Below are positions 25,259-38,400 of a DNA stretch of 64,000 nt, piece by piece. The notes under the pieces were generated by a model. It was given only the letters and a program-made list of their open reading frames with translations, had not been told where the DNA came from and ran no database searches. The translations under genes were made by a program, and so were the position numbers. The DNA is from Salminus brasiliensis (taxonomy: Eukaryota; Chordata; Actinopteri; Characiformes; Bryconidae), in the NCBI RefSeq assembly GCF_030463535.1, contig NC_132894.1, positions 12,669,433-12,733,432 of the forward strand, read 5' to 3'. Position 1 is the stretch's first letter. Every line of letters starts with the position of its first letter.

Positions 25259-28200
25259 TCAGCCTGGCACTGCCCACATGTAAATAGAGCATCATATATC
25301 TGGCAAACCGGATACACCTATAAGGACCCACATGTTTGTGTATTCTAACTTACAGCTTTTTAAAATCATTTGATTAATAAGCTCTGCATTTTGTCTGCAT
25401 TTTCCTCTTAGAGCAGCCCCTGTCTGCTAGATTTAATGCCACAAAATGCTTACCAATGTTACATTTAATGGATATTTATTTATTAATGAAGTTTAATCAT
25501 AGTTAAATCTGGTGGTATATTTAAATACTATTATTTTTTAATAAATAATATTCTTTTTAACAAAAAATATATTTTTTAACACACTCTTCCCTCAACAGTT
25601 ACATTCTGTCTCCTTTAAGTTCTGCACTACTTAAGGTGGAATGGAAAATTAATTAAAGAATAACTCCAGCCTCGCTGGCATGGCCGTGTATGTCAAAAAA
25701 AAGTTGCAAAAAGGCTGACTGTGCGGGATAGCATTATATTTTCCGAGGTAGGTGACGTAAAATACATTGCTAAATCTGATTGGTTCTTTGGCCAACCTGA
25801 CATTCTTGTCAGAAGGCATTAAAAACACACAAGAACCATATCTGCAATAGCACAAACTGAAGCCCGGCTGCTCGTGGCTGTACTGCACAGAACCTACTAC
25901 AGCAGACTACGCTGGACAGTGTTAAAAATCCTAAGCATTTGGATATTAGGTTTGCTTTAACATAGAGGAGGTAAACACACACGAGTGCCTCTCTGCCTTG
26001 CTCTACTCTTACCTTCTCACTCTCTGTGTCCAGTGCTGATGTTGCCTCATCCAGAAGGAGTATTTTGGGGTCTCGTATGATCGCCCTGGCGATAGCGATG
26101 CGCTGCTTTTGACCACGTGAGAGCTGTGAACCTTGGGAACCCACATTAGTGTTGTACTTCTGCAAAGATAGAAGACGAAAAAATGGTCATTCACATAGGG
26201 CAGCTCAAGATGCATCCTAATAAGGGGAAAATGTAAAATGTGCTTTTAGCCATCTTCTCCTATCCCCTATTGTATTGTTATCTTTTTAAGAAATGTTGTC
26301 AATTTATTATAAAGATACTGGCAAATGAGGCCCATTGTTAGAAATGTTTTTGACTAATCTTGTGTGTATAAGCCACATAATGGCAGTGAATTGTCAACAC
26401 AGGCGTGTGCCCGACGCATGTACACCCCCGCTTTGTGCCATTGAAAAAGCAATCTGCCAAAATCAGACCGCACTTGACTCTTAAAGGGAATAGCGAGTGA
26501 CACGCTGACTGGTTTGTTGGTCGTTATGCCCAAAACACATCCATGACTAATACATGCTTTTTGCCTTTTGCGTTTCGAGATGCACAAAGTGTACTTTTTA
26601 CACTGTTGTGATAGCAAAAATACACTGACACCCTAAATCAAGCTGCGCGGTGCGTGGTTGATGGCTTGCCAAAAGATTGCTAAAATTGGACTCTTAAATG
26701 TATTTATTTATTCTATTTATTCTATTTATCTATAGAAGTCATGCAAAAATTAAACAATAATTATTTTCTTGCATATTTTTAGACATTTAGGTTGAAAAAT
26801 GTTTTGAATTAATTGGCACTTCACATCACATTAGTTTAGACTTTTCTAGTGAATGTCACAACTTGCTGCCCAGTGCCCGTCAAATCAGACATTTCCATTC
26901 ACTGCACTTTGTTCACAATTTCTTTAAATCATCAGCAAAAACCATAAGGTTGTGTCCTGCTCCCCTCTATCGATTTCCAAAGACCATTTAGTTTAGTATT
27001 AGAACAGTCCAATGTATAGTTTGAGTATAGTTAGTGTCTCAGGTAGGCAGATATGGTAAGTTTGCAAAGTGCGGACTAGAGAAATGCTCGCTTGGCTGAG
27101 GTAAGAAGGAGGGAACAGAACATTTTGGCTTGGAGTTCTGGAGGCTTCGAGCTGACGGGAACCGAAGCCAAACCCTCCCGTGTCAAGCAGAGATTGCAGG
27201 GGTGGTGGTTTTTTTTTTTTCACTTTTTGGTATAAGTTGAAGCTGTTAGTTGTTCTTTATATTGAGTCGAAAGTTTATGATGATTAAACCAATAGAAATG
27301 CTACAAAATGACCTGGAAAACATTGACTTCCACTGAATGTTAAGGTTTTTTTGGAGATGCAAGGTTTTTGTGCATTGGTGGTATGCTCTCACAGTTTCTT
27401 GAGCTACCCTGAGTTTAGAAACCTGAAAACCAAACTGAAATGGAGATCCTTGTGACGGACCAAATATCCAGCAAATCGATAGGATGCTGAGTTTAGTTGG
27501 TGGTGGGCTATGAAATTTCATAACGAGAAAGAGAGGGGAGAGAAGTGGTTTTACAGTGTGTGTAGGAATGGAGAGGAGGAGTTTGGGTGTGGTCCTTCTC
27601 CCTTTATTATTTACATAACTCCATATAAACAAATATTAGTACCTCAGGAAGTGACATAACAAAGTCATGGAGTTGGGCTTTCTTGGATGCAGAGATGACA
27701 TCATCCATGCTAAGCTCCCTCTGATTGTCTCCATAACGGATGTTCTCCAAGATGCTGCAGTCAAACAGAATTGGCTCTTGAGAAACGATTCCAATCTTGG
27801 AACGCAGGAATTGAACACTGATGCTGCTGGATTCACGTCCATCTACAAGCTGAAAAAAAATAGCAAACACAAACCGAGATGTAAGACAAAGAACAAAGAA
27901 ATTGAAAATTGAAAATGCTGAAAATGATACACAGGTAAAAAGATATGAGGCCAAATATATTCTTCAGAGAGAGTAAAAAGTATTGCCATTTAAATCCGGA
28001 ACCATCAAATAATTGCTGAAATATTGAAAATTCTTTAAAACTGGTGTGTTTATTTGACCATCTGAACAGTAAAAACTATCATATATCATATTTGATACAT
28101 CCAGAATTATTTTATTTTTATTTTTTTTTGTTCGGCATTTCATGCCTAGAAAGCTGTATTACTTTACATATAAGAAAACATTTATATAATTTTCTTTTCT

Positions 28201-31200
28201 TTTTGTAATTCTTTCTTCTTTTTTTTATTTTAAATTTTTTTAAGTAATTATTGTGTTGTTTGGTGCTGCAGTGGTTTGTACTGTGGTGGCGTATCAGTGG
28301 TATAAGTCCTGCACATAAATTAATTAATATAATTTGTGGACAGTTTCATTTTGGTTAGACGTCTTAATAAAAACAATACATTAAATACAATACATAGTCA
28401 TTGAGATTTGTAACTTTGTAAGTACTTTACAGGTTTAAATAAAAAAGTATGTTTTTCTTCTGTAATACTCTTAAAACTCAAATCAAACAAACAAACAAAA
28501 AAGTACAGTTACTCATGTGTTTAATCCTAAAACCAGAAAAAGACCAGCAAGCATCTGGGACTGTGTGCATGTATCTGCTTCATGTTGATGTTTTCTCACC
28601 ACTTTTCCAAAGTCCGGGTCATAAAACCTCTCAAGCAGCTGGACACTGGTGCTCTTGCCACAGCCACTGCTGCCCACAAAAGCAAGAGTCTGACCCGGCT
28701 TCACGCTTACAGACAGTCCGTTTAACACCTGGATATCTGGTCGGCTTGGGTAGGTGAACTTACAGTCTATAAACTCGATATCTCCTCTAAAATCAGCCTA
28801 CAAGTCCAGGGAGAAAAAGAAAAGGCTTAGTGTGCAGGGTTTAGATTTTCCTTGTATTTTTGTACTTCTGATTTAGATAATTTAATTAGGACTTGTTGGT
28901 TGTTTATTTGGTGAAATGTGTAGTTTATATAGTTTAGATAATCACCCATTTGTCTCCTTTGTCGCTGTAGACGCTGATTTTGGGAATGCGGTCCAGCAGA
29001 CTGAAGAACCGAGCTGCAGAGATTTTTGCTTTGGCGTAATCAGGTGTGTATGAGGAGGCTCTGCCCAGGGCTGTTCCACTGGTCACAATGGCAGAAATGA
29101 CCCTACCATGAGAGAAAGAGAGCAAATATAAAAACTCTTCTCAACCTAACAGCAAACTGCAGCTTCATTGTAATGATGAATAGACCAATAGATATGCTCC
29201 AAAATATCGACTTCCACTGAAAGGAACACTCCAACTGACCTGAAAACCAAACTGAAATGGAGACCCTCGTGACGGACCAAGTATCCACCAAATCGATAGG
29301 ATGCCGAGTTTGCCATGAAGACCACACACTGGGCAAACCCATAACAGGCACCGTATACATTTGCCTTCTTCAGGGCAGCACGGTATGGAGCCTCCAGCTG
29401 AGCTTCATACATCTCTACAAACCTGCGCTCCTTGCCCAGACCAGCGATGGTACGGATGTTGTTCAGGGCTTCGCCAGATATCTGCAATCAGTGCCAAAGA
29501 GAGAGTTGCAGGATGACTCAATAAGAAATCAATAGCTTGGTGGAAATTTCAGCATTATTTGAAATATAGTCAGACAGCATTTTGTTAGACACCCCCCCCC
29601 CCCAATCTACTCAATTCCCACCCACAACCTAGGTTTCTCCCGATTACACAGAGCTGTCAGTGTGGGGGGGCTAGCATGTACTTGATACGTGAAGGAGAAT
29701 ACTAATTATCATTTCTGTTACTGCCAGCTAAGATGCATGTGTTGACTAGCGCCACCCAGGGAGAGCAAGGCTAATTATGCCCTTTTGGTACTGTAATTAA
29801 ATGCCACCGTTGCAACCAATCAGTAAATAAAATTTCTTTCCTCCTAGATAGAGTGGTATTATTGAAAAGTGGACGTGTTTAGGCACCACATCACATCTGG
29901 CATGAACATCAGCACAATAACTGTGCGTCGGGAGCATAATGACATAGGTTTCCATGGCCAAGCAGCTGCATGCAAGCCATACATCACATGTAAAGCACAC
30001 TGTCACTAGACTCTGGAGCAGTGGAAACATAATTCTGGATTTGGCAAAGGCCAGGAAATTACTACCTACCTGACTGCACTGTGCCAACTGTAAACTTTGA
30101 TGGAGGCTGCATAATGCTATGTGGTTGTTGGCCTAGACACCTCAGTTCCAGACATTTTGGACCATTGTATGCTTCCAACTTTGTGGAAACAAAGTTTGGG
30201 GAAGGCCCTTTTCTGTTCCAACATGACCGAGCCCCAGTGCACATAAAGGCACAGTTGGGTGAATTTGGTGCTGAAGAAACTTGACTGGCCTACACAGAGC
30301 CCTGACCTCAACTCCACCAAACACCTCTCATCCAAACTCAGTTTCTGACCTTACAAAGGCTCTTCTGGGTGAATAGGCAAAACGTCTCACACACAAAAAT
30401 CTTGTAGAAAGCTGTCATAGCTGCAAGGCGACCAACTCTGTATTATTGGCTATGGATTTAGAATGGGAGCTAAATAAAAGCTCCTGTAGGTGTAATGTGT
30501 AGGTATCCTAATACTTATGTCCATATAGTGTATTAAGTCATTAAAGCTAATGAATACCAATTTGTGTCATGCAAGCTGCATGTGTAAATCATTACATTTG
30601 GCTCAAACAGTGTTAGAATGAAATGTAGTTTCTAACACCGTAGGACATACTGATGTCTAAACCCACGAACATCAGCTATTGAGTAGGCATTCAGACGACT
30701 GACATTACCGAAATAAATTATGTAAAATACTTCTGTTCATTTTTTTCATACTTGCTAGAAATGTTTCCCATGTTAATTAACTTCTTCAGACTCTACCTGC
30801 CCAGCTGCCTCCATGGCTTGTTTGTCCTGCTTTGCAAAGCCAGTGAGCATCTTAGCCTGGAAGCCCCCAGAAAGGGCAAGGAAGGGCAAGAAGCACATAA
30901 TGACCAGGCTGAGCTTCCAGCTGAAGTAGAAGGAGATGATTATGGCCACGCCGATGTTCGTCAGAGAGTTCACAATCATTCCGATCTGCGAGCCTGTGGC
31001 CTACAAAGAATAACAGTGAGTTAGTTAGCCGTGCAGGAAGGTCCAGCTAGGCTTAGTAGAAGATCCAGTGGCAATGATACTTACTCCCTGGACTTGTGAA
31101 GCATCTGTGGCTAGTCTTGTAGTCAGGGCGCCAGGGCTGTTCCTGTGGTCATCATACCAACCGATTTCCTGGCCTAACATTGCTTGGAAACCTAGACGCC

Positions 31201-32418
31201 TCAGTCTACGAGTCAACAACTCCCCAGATTTAGAAAAGGAATAACCCTGAGAGATGAAGACACAAACAGAGTTAGGAGAAAGCAAGGAAAAGTACACTGG
31301 AGTGAGAACCAGCTCACTGAAGCCTACTCAGTTGGGCTTCTGCAAACTGTCAGTCTGGATGCCAGTGGGTGGATTCTGTCTTTTATAGAAACATTTACAT
31401 GGTCCTGAGTGGCTTATCCATAGTACAGTGCCCCAATACTGTTGTCCAAGACTGACTCACAGTCAGCCTTAGTACACTATATGGACAAAAGTAATGGGAC
31501 ATCTGCATCACACCTGTTTCTTCCAAAATAAGGTTATTGAAAAAGAGATTATCTTGAAGGCTTTTTACTAGATTCTGGAGGGTTGCTGTACTGATTTGAT
31601 TGCATTTAGCGACAAGAGCATATGTAAGGTCAGGATGTTGGATGATCACCACCCAACTTATCCCTAAAATGTCGGATGGAGCACCATCCTTCCAGAAAAC
31701 ACTGCACCGTTCTTTACACCCCTCTGGACCATGTCTGGCATTAGCTATGGTGCATGATGGCAATAGCTATGGTGCTGTTGGCAATAACTCTCTACAGGAA
31801 CTAGACAAGTTGTTTCTGTGCATTTGCACATCTGCGTCAGCAATGGGTGCAACTTAACATAGCTGAATGCTTGCATTAGAAGGATGACAGCAGTACCTGT
31901 AGCATTTGTGTGAAAAAGGAGATCACACCGACCAGGACAAAGAACATGCAGATTCCATTGATTTCTCCTCTCTGAGCAAGAGGGTCAGACATGGAGAAGG
32001 TCTACAACAGGAAAGCGAGTGATATAGTTATATTCTTACATTAACAGTGAAGGGACACACAGGTTTTAAGCGAGACGTTCATATTTCCTGCAGTCCATGA
32101 TTAAAGTCCTTACCGCCAGGATTTGGCTGAAGAGTAACGAGTACACTGGATTCACTCCCCCGTTCACAGCCGCTCCAATAGAACCAAAAACCATGTAAGG
32201 CCATTCGGGGGCATTGTATTTCAAAATACGAGCCACAGGAGCCGGTTTAACCTGCTCCTCCTCCTCCTCTTCTTCAGCGAGCATGCCCTGTAGACACATA
32301 TCAGCAACTTGCCTCATTGCAACTGTGGTTAAAAGCGCTCACGGAAATGTATAATTTGTATAATGAAGTTATTATTAGACAATCAGCTTGTATTGTATTG
32401 CCGGCTGATGTTTTTTTA

Positions 32419-32451
<33 letters not shown>

Positions 32452-35400
32452 TTACTTTTATTAGACATGTTCATATTATTATTAAGTCTGTGAAGGCTTA
32501 ATGTGAAATAAATCAATGATCTACCACTGAAACGCTCACTGCAATGCTCACTGCAACTCTTACTGCACTTCTTATTTGGATTATAATGTGAAAATGCCAA
32601 ACTGAAATGTACAGTAATGATGTGGATATTAGCCATACAATGCAGGCATAAAAGAGCTGTCACTTCATATACTTAAATATGTTATGATATCTGACCTTGG
32701 AAATGTAGGACTCAGAGTACGAACTCGGACCCAGTTCTCCAGCTATTGGTACTGAGGACTCTGGGATAACACTGGACAACTGTGACCGAGACCTCCGATG
32801 AACAGAAGCCCTGCAGAGAGATAACCAACCAGAGATTAAAATTATTTATCACTAAATCAACACTTCAAGATCACGGTGCACAATATATATTAGTTCTATA
32901 TTTAATGTTTCTGAGGTTTCATAAATTGGAACAAACAAAACAGCACCAGTAGTCCCACATTAAAATACCATAATCTTGCCCACCTTTAACCCCTTATACA
33001 CATAATCGGCAACTACACACAAAGCAGTACCAAAACAACTTGCTATATATGCTGGTTATAACAGTGTAATAGTGCAGTATGCTCAGACAGGTATATTGTG
33101 ATGAAACTGATCATGGAAATGATAAAACAATGCCATATTGCTAACCCCTATGCTCACTCCAGCAAAACATCCACAGAACAATGCATTATTTAGGCATATT
33201 TTAACAACATAATAATACCATTTTGTTAAATTGGCCACCCTTATATGGCCAGTTCCACACAATATGTTCAGTTGATAGCAGTGATGCTAAATTTGCTAGA
33301 TCGAATAGTCTTCATCTTATGATGATTTAAGAAAGTACTGTGAGAAAGGAGGGGATATTTTGGCTTGGAGTTCAAGTGGCTCTTGCTTTGTGGTAGGAAG
33401 CCAAGTCCTCTTCTGATGTGTGGAGCCAGGAATGATAGATGTCAGGGTTATGAGGGTTGCGTAGACTTATCATAGAGACATGGACAAGGTAGAGACAGAA
33501 TTTATGGACTTCAGGCATGTTCCTACTCCCAAAATTCAGTTTCTGAACTCCAAATATGTCCACTACTTTAAGTTGCCCCCATTGCTGACACTAATGTGCA
33601 AATGCACATGCACAGCTTATTTAGTCCCTGTAGAGAAGTATTGACGAGTTGAGAGAGTACATGGAAGAGGCGCGTGTTTGTGTTCTCTGGAATGATGGTG
33701 CATCATCCAATACTTTTGAGATGAGTTGGGGGGTTGATGATGAGGTGGCGTGGTAGCCAGGAAGCCTTGCAGCTGTAATTGCTAAAGTATTAAATAAATG
33801 GGTTGAATATTTTTGTGAATAAGAAGTTTTTGTAGTATTTAAAGTTTTTTAACCTCAGGCTTGCTCGATAGCTTCCTGCTCGAGACAGACTCTTCCTCTC
33901 TGCATCAGGATCTGCACATGCCTCTTCTGCCACTGAGGACAAAACCCAAAGATGACTGTTAAATGCTTAATAACATAAACAGTTGGTGATCCATTGTGTG
34001 TGTGTGTGTGTGTGTGTGTATTTGTGTACTGAAGGTGTATGACCTACTCTGCTGGGCTTTCTTGTTGAGGGCTTTGTCTCCTTGGCTTTGGAGGGTCACT
34101 AGGGTGAAGTAAACACCTTTTCTGTCCAGTAGCTCGTCATGTTTGCCTCTCTCCACAGCCCGTCCGTGCTCAAACCCCACAATAACATCAGCGTTCTTAA
34201 TCGTCGATAAACGGTGGGCAATAGAGATGGTGGTACGACCCAATCTGACCTTCAACAGAGACACACACAAGTGTCCGTTAATTTGTGTGGAGTTTGGGGA
34301 CACCTGGTCAAATCATGTGTAGCTGATTTTCTAATTTACAGTTTATTTATTAATACAGTTGATTATTTTATTTATTAATGTAATTGAATATATTGGAAAA
34401 TAAAAATAAAAACATACACAAATTGCCGGTGTCTGACAAAAATCTTGTATCTCCATTTTTGCTATTTTTTACTTTTTGACATATTGTGAATTTGGCATGA
34501 AGTTTTCTTTATATCGTGTCCTGAAATTTGCCTTGATTAATTATTAAAAATGCTCCAAACTTATGTGGAATAAAATTAATTTACATTGACTCCCATTAAA
34601 AATTTATAATAAAAAAATAAAAATTTGAATGTATAAATTAGCATTAAATAGTATTTTATTATATTAAACAGGTTTTTGTCTGATCTGGATGACTCAACCG
34701 GCTTTACCATATTTTCAAAACTTTTTTTATTTAGAAGTATCTAATTTAGGCCTGCCCCTAAGTGTGGCCCACAGATTTTGCCCACCCGAGAGTTGATGTT
34801 ATATATAAAATTATCCAATAGAAAATTATTTTCTAAGTGAAAATAAGTGAAAAACTTGTTAACAAGTAAAACAATTTGAAAGAGATTTGTCTGCAATATC
34901 CTTTATACACATTATGTTTTTCCCCAGTATATTATGATTTGGGTAAACAACACATTCATTACCTAACCTCTGTCGGGGATGTTAACATATTTTCAGATGT
35001 CATTTTGGGCCAAAGCTGACCTTGTCTAGAGCCTCTTGAACAACAGCTTCACTCTCATTGTCCAATGCTGAGGTAGCCATGTCCAGCAGAAGGATCCTCG
35101 GATTCCGCACCAATGCTCGCGCAATTGCAATCCGCTGCTTCTGGCCACCACTCATCTGTCCACCACCCTCACCAACCAGCGTGTCAAATTTCTGAAATCC
35201 CAAAAAAACCCACTTCATCTTCCCCGAATTGGATCTTCTTACAAAAGGACAATCAGCTTCCTAGCATTGAGGGTGCTGCTGCATTCTGTGAGTGAAATAT
35301 GGGAGAAGTTAAGAGAGATATATGCATTGTAGTCAGATTACAGCCTACCTGTGGTAAATCCATGATAAAGTTGTAGGCGTTTGCCTCTTTTGCTGCTTTG

Positions 35401-38400
35401 ACAATGTCTTCATGTGACACTCCAGGGCGTCCGTAGCGAATATTCTCAGCGATGGTGGTGGCGAACAGGACTGGCTCCTGCTCCACAATGCCGATGAGTG
35501 AGCGAAGCCACTGGATATTCAGGCCACGAATATCATGACCGTCCAGAGTAACCTGGAAACCAATTTTTCAGAAATCAACATTTATTAATTAAACTAGGGG
35601 CATTAACATAGAGTTGCATCCCCTTTAACAGCCTCTAGCTTTCTGGAAAGGCTTTCTACAAGACTGAAAAGTCAAAAGAGCATTTATGAAATCAGCTGTT
35701 ATGTATGTATTAGGCCTAGCTCGCAATCAGCATTTCAATTTTTCCTTAAGGTGTTGAATAGGGATCTGTGTAAGCTACCGGTCTTCGTCCTTACCACGTC
35801 AAACAATGTCTTTACGGACTTTAGTTTGTGCACAGGGTCACGATCTTATGGGAATAGGGAAGGGCCTTTACCAAACTGCTGCCACCAAGTTGTCTAAATA
35901 GTCTTTATGTGCTCATATTACCCCTCATATTACTTCTTTTCTCTTACCATGCCCTCCTTGGGGTCATAGAAGCGCTGGATGAGCTGTATGGCCGTGCTTT
36001 TCCCTGCACCACTTGGCCCCACGAATGCTGTGGTCTCCCCAGACTTCACCTGGAGGTTCAGCTGGTCCAGGATCTGTGAGAGGTAACATGCTGTTATGCA
36101 GCTTCAACCAACATTACTATGGTTGAAATACTTGATGACTTGAACATCAGCATTATTATTATGTGATTAATCTTGATCATTTTAACTCAACTACTATGAA
36201 TCATTTGATGACTAGTATTCAGTTAATACAAAAGTTATGTTGTTAATAGAGTGAGCATCTACAGCTTCTGAGAGTTATAGGGGTTAACACAGAGCACTAG
36301 ATAGCCATACAGATCTTGGCAATGGTGATGATGCTGAAAAAGCTTTTACCTTCACTTCAGGCCTGGAGGGGTAGTGAAAGGTCACATTGTGATACTCCAA
36401 ATCTCCCCTCACCCTGTCCAGCTTGTAACCAGCCTCTGACAGGCAGTCTATCTCTGGCTCCTACAAAGAAGACAGGCCTCGCTCTTAGCATGCTCCCAGA
36501 TGAGTGGAAATGTTTGAGTGGAAATGTTTCACTGGCAGTCTGACTTTTTGTGCATTTAATATTTTGACAAAACCCTTGAATGACACTTTTTTTACACATA
36601 CAGTATACAAATGACAGGTGCACATCATGCAGTGCGAATGCAAATGGAAAGCAGCCCAATTCTTGTCTTGTTTTGGCTCAGACGTCCACCGGACTGGATT
36701 TGAACTGGATCAAAATGCAGATTGTAAGCTTTGGTTCAATGCACATATGTCAACACCTTTTAATGAATAGTATTCCTAGATTTAAGAGACTCAAAGGTAA
36801 AGGCCAGTTGGCTGTTAAGTTGCTTCTTTTCAGCTATAAATTTGCATCATAAGTTCCAGCACAAGGAACCAACAAGAAAAACTGTATTATTGTCCATATA
36901 CTGACAGACTCACGCGGTCAATAGTCTCAAAGATGGTGGTGGCAGCACCTCGGCCCGATGCAAAAGCCTCCAGACACGGGGACGCCTGCCCCAGGTTCAG
37001 CGCTGCAATCAGCACCCCGAAAAACACCTGGTGCAATGACACACAGCAGTAGTACGAGCATTTGTAAGTGCATGGCTTTGTAAAAACAAAATTGCTCAGT
37101 ATATATGTGTGTGTGTGTGTGTGTGTATGTTACCTGAAGCAGTGTTCCAGGGCTATACTCCAGTGTGTCAACCACTAAACTGGAGCCGTACCAAAAGGCC
37201 AGGGCGTAACATAGAAATATAATGAACCACATGTAGCCGGTGAAGAATCCCATGATTAGACCTTTCCTAACACCCCAGCGTTGAGCGGAGATCAGATTAT
37301 GGTCATACCTTAAAGAATGGAGAGTGAGAGAGAGGGATGATGGGTCTGTTGTTACAGAAGTAGTCTATTGTCTCTTCATTCAAAAGATAATCCAGCATAA
37401 CCATAACAGGGCTGTAAAAACAGGCCAAGTCCAACAGCGTAAACTGATCCATAACTATCTCGACTCTGTTATATCATATTGTGGGAATACAGGTTTCTAT
37501 GTGAACCCGTCCAGCAAAAGGGGAGCTCAAGCAAAAGCCGGGGCTACCTCAGCTGAACTGGAGCTACACACATGTTAATTGTACCTCAATAGAGCTACAA
37601 GATAAAAGCAGGGTGGCCTCTTGGTCTGTAATTAGATAATTACAGTAAAAATTTTAAGAACAGAGTGTTTCAATTATGTATATTGTCACTGTCAAGGAAA
37701 ATAAAAACTTGTATCTTTGGCATAATGTAAATCTGGCAGTTGTCCTATTAATATTGTATTACAATTTAAAGAATGAATCAACCAAAATGCTCCAAAATGA
37801 CTTGAAAGATTGTTTCCTCTCTTGGTTGGAACAGATGGAGATGGTACAAGGTTTTTGCATGACAGCAATGAGAGGTGTATGCAACTCTGAAGGGTGGTGC
37901 ATCTATCTAACTATAAATCTAGCTAATCTATCTAGAAAGGAAATTCAATATCTTAAGATATTGATCTATTTTTTTTTTCAATTCACATGAATATATTGAA
38001 TTAACTAGTGATTCATTCACCATGTGTAATTGACTTAATTAAAGCTAGTTGCTTTGTTACCATATGAAATCATTTTAGTTTGACAACTGACAAGCCATTT
38101 TTACAGTGCTGAAACACTACACTGTTGACCACTGTTGTAACTCAAGTAAAAAAAAAATGCTGTGCAATCAGTGACCCCATTATTTTAAATTGACCTGATT
38201 TAAATATTTGTAAAACAGTGAATTATGTACTGTTGAATATTACATTGGTTAGCGTGTGAAAATGTAGTATGATCTGATGGTGATTAGGTGTAGGAATGCA
38301 AACCTCCTGGAGAAGCAGATAGCCTAGAGGTTAAAGGGTCAGAAGCTTCAGGGTCAGTCAGATATGGCCTGTTGCAACTGCCTGGATCGTAAAAGTCCTA

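Noticed and set aside
26354-26700. GC-richer block with an 87-codon minus-strand frame in abcb11 intron 26
   Set aside because: Composition differs from the flanks and may mark an old repeat, but no family or splice pattern supports an exon.
27120-33420. Shared TTTTGGCTTGGAGTTC at about 27121 and 33358 in abcb11 introns
   Set aside because: The clear match is only about 16 bp; too short to call a repeat or a duplicated exon.
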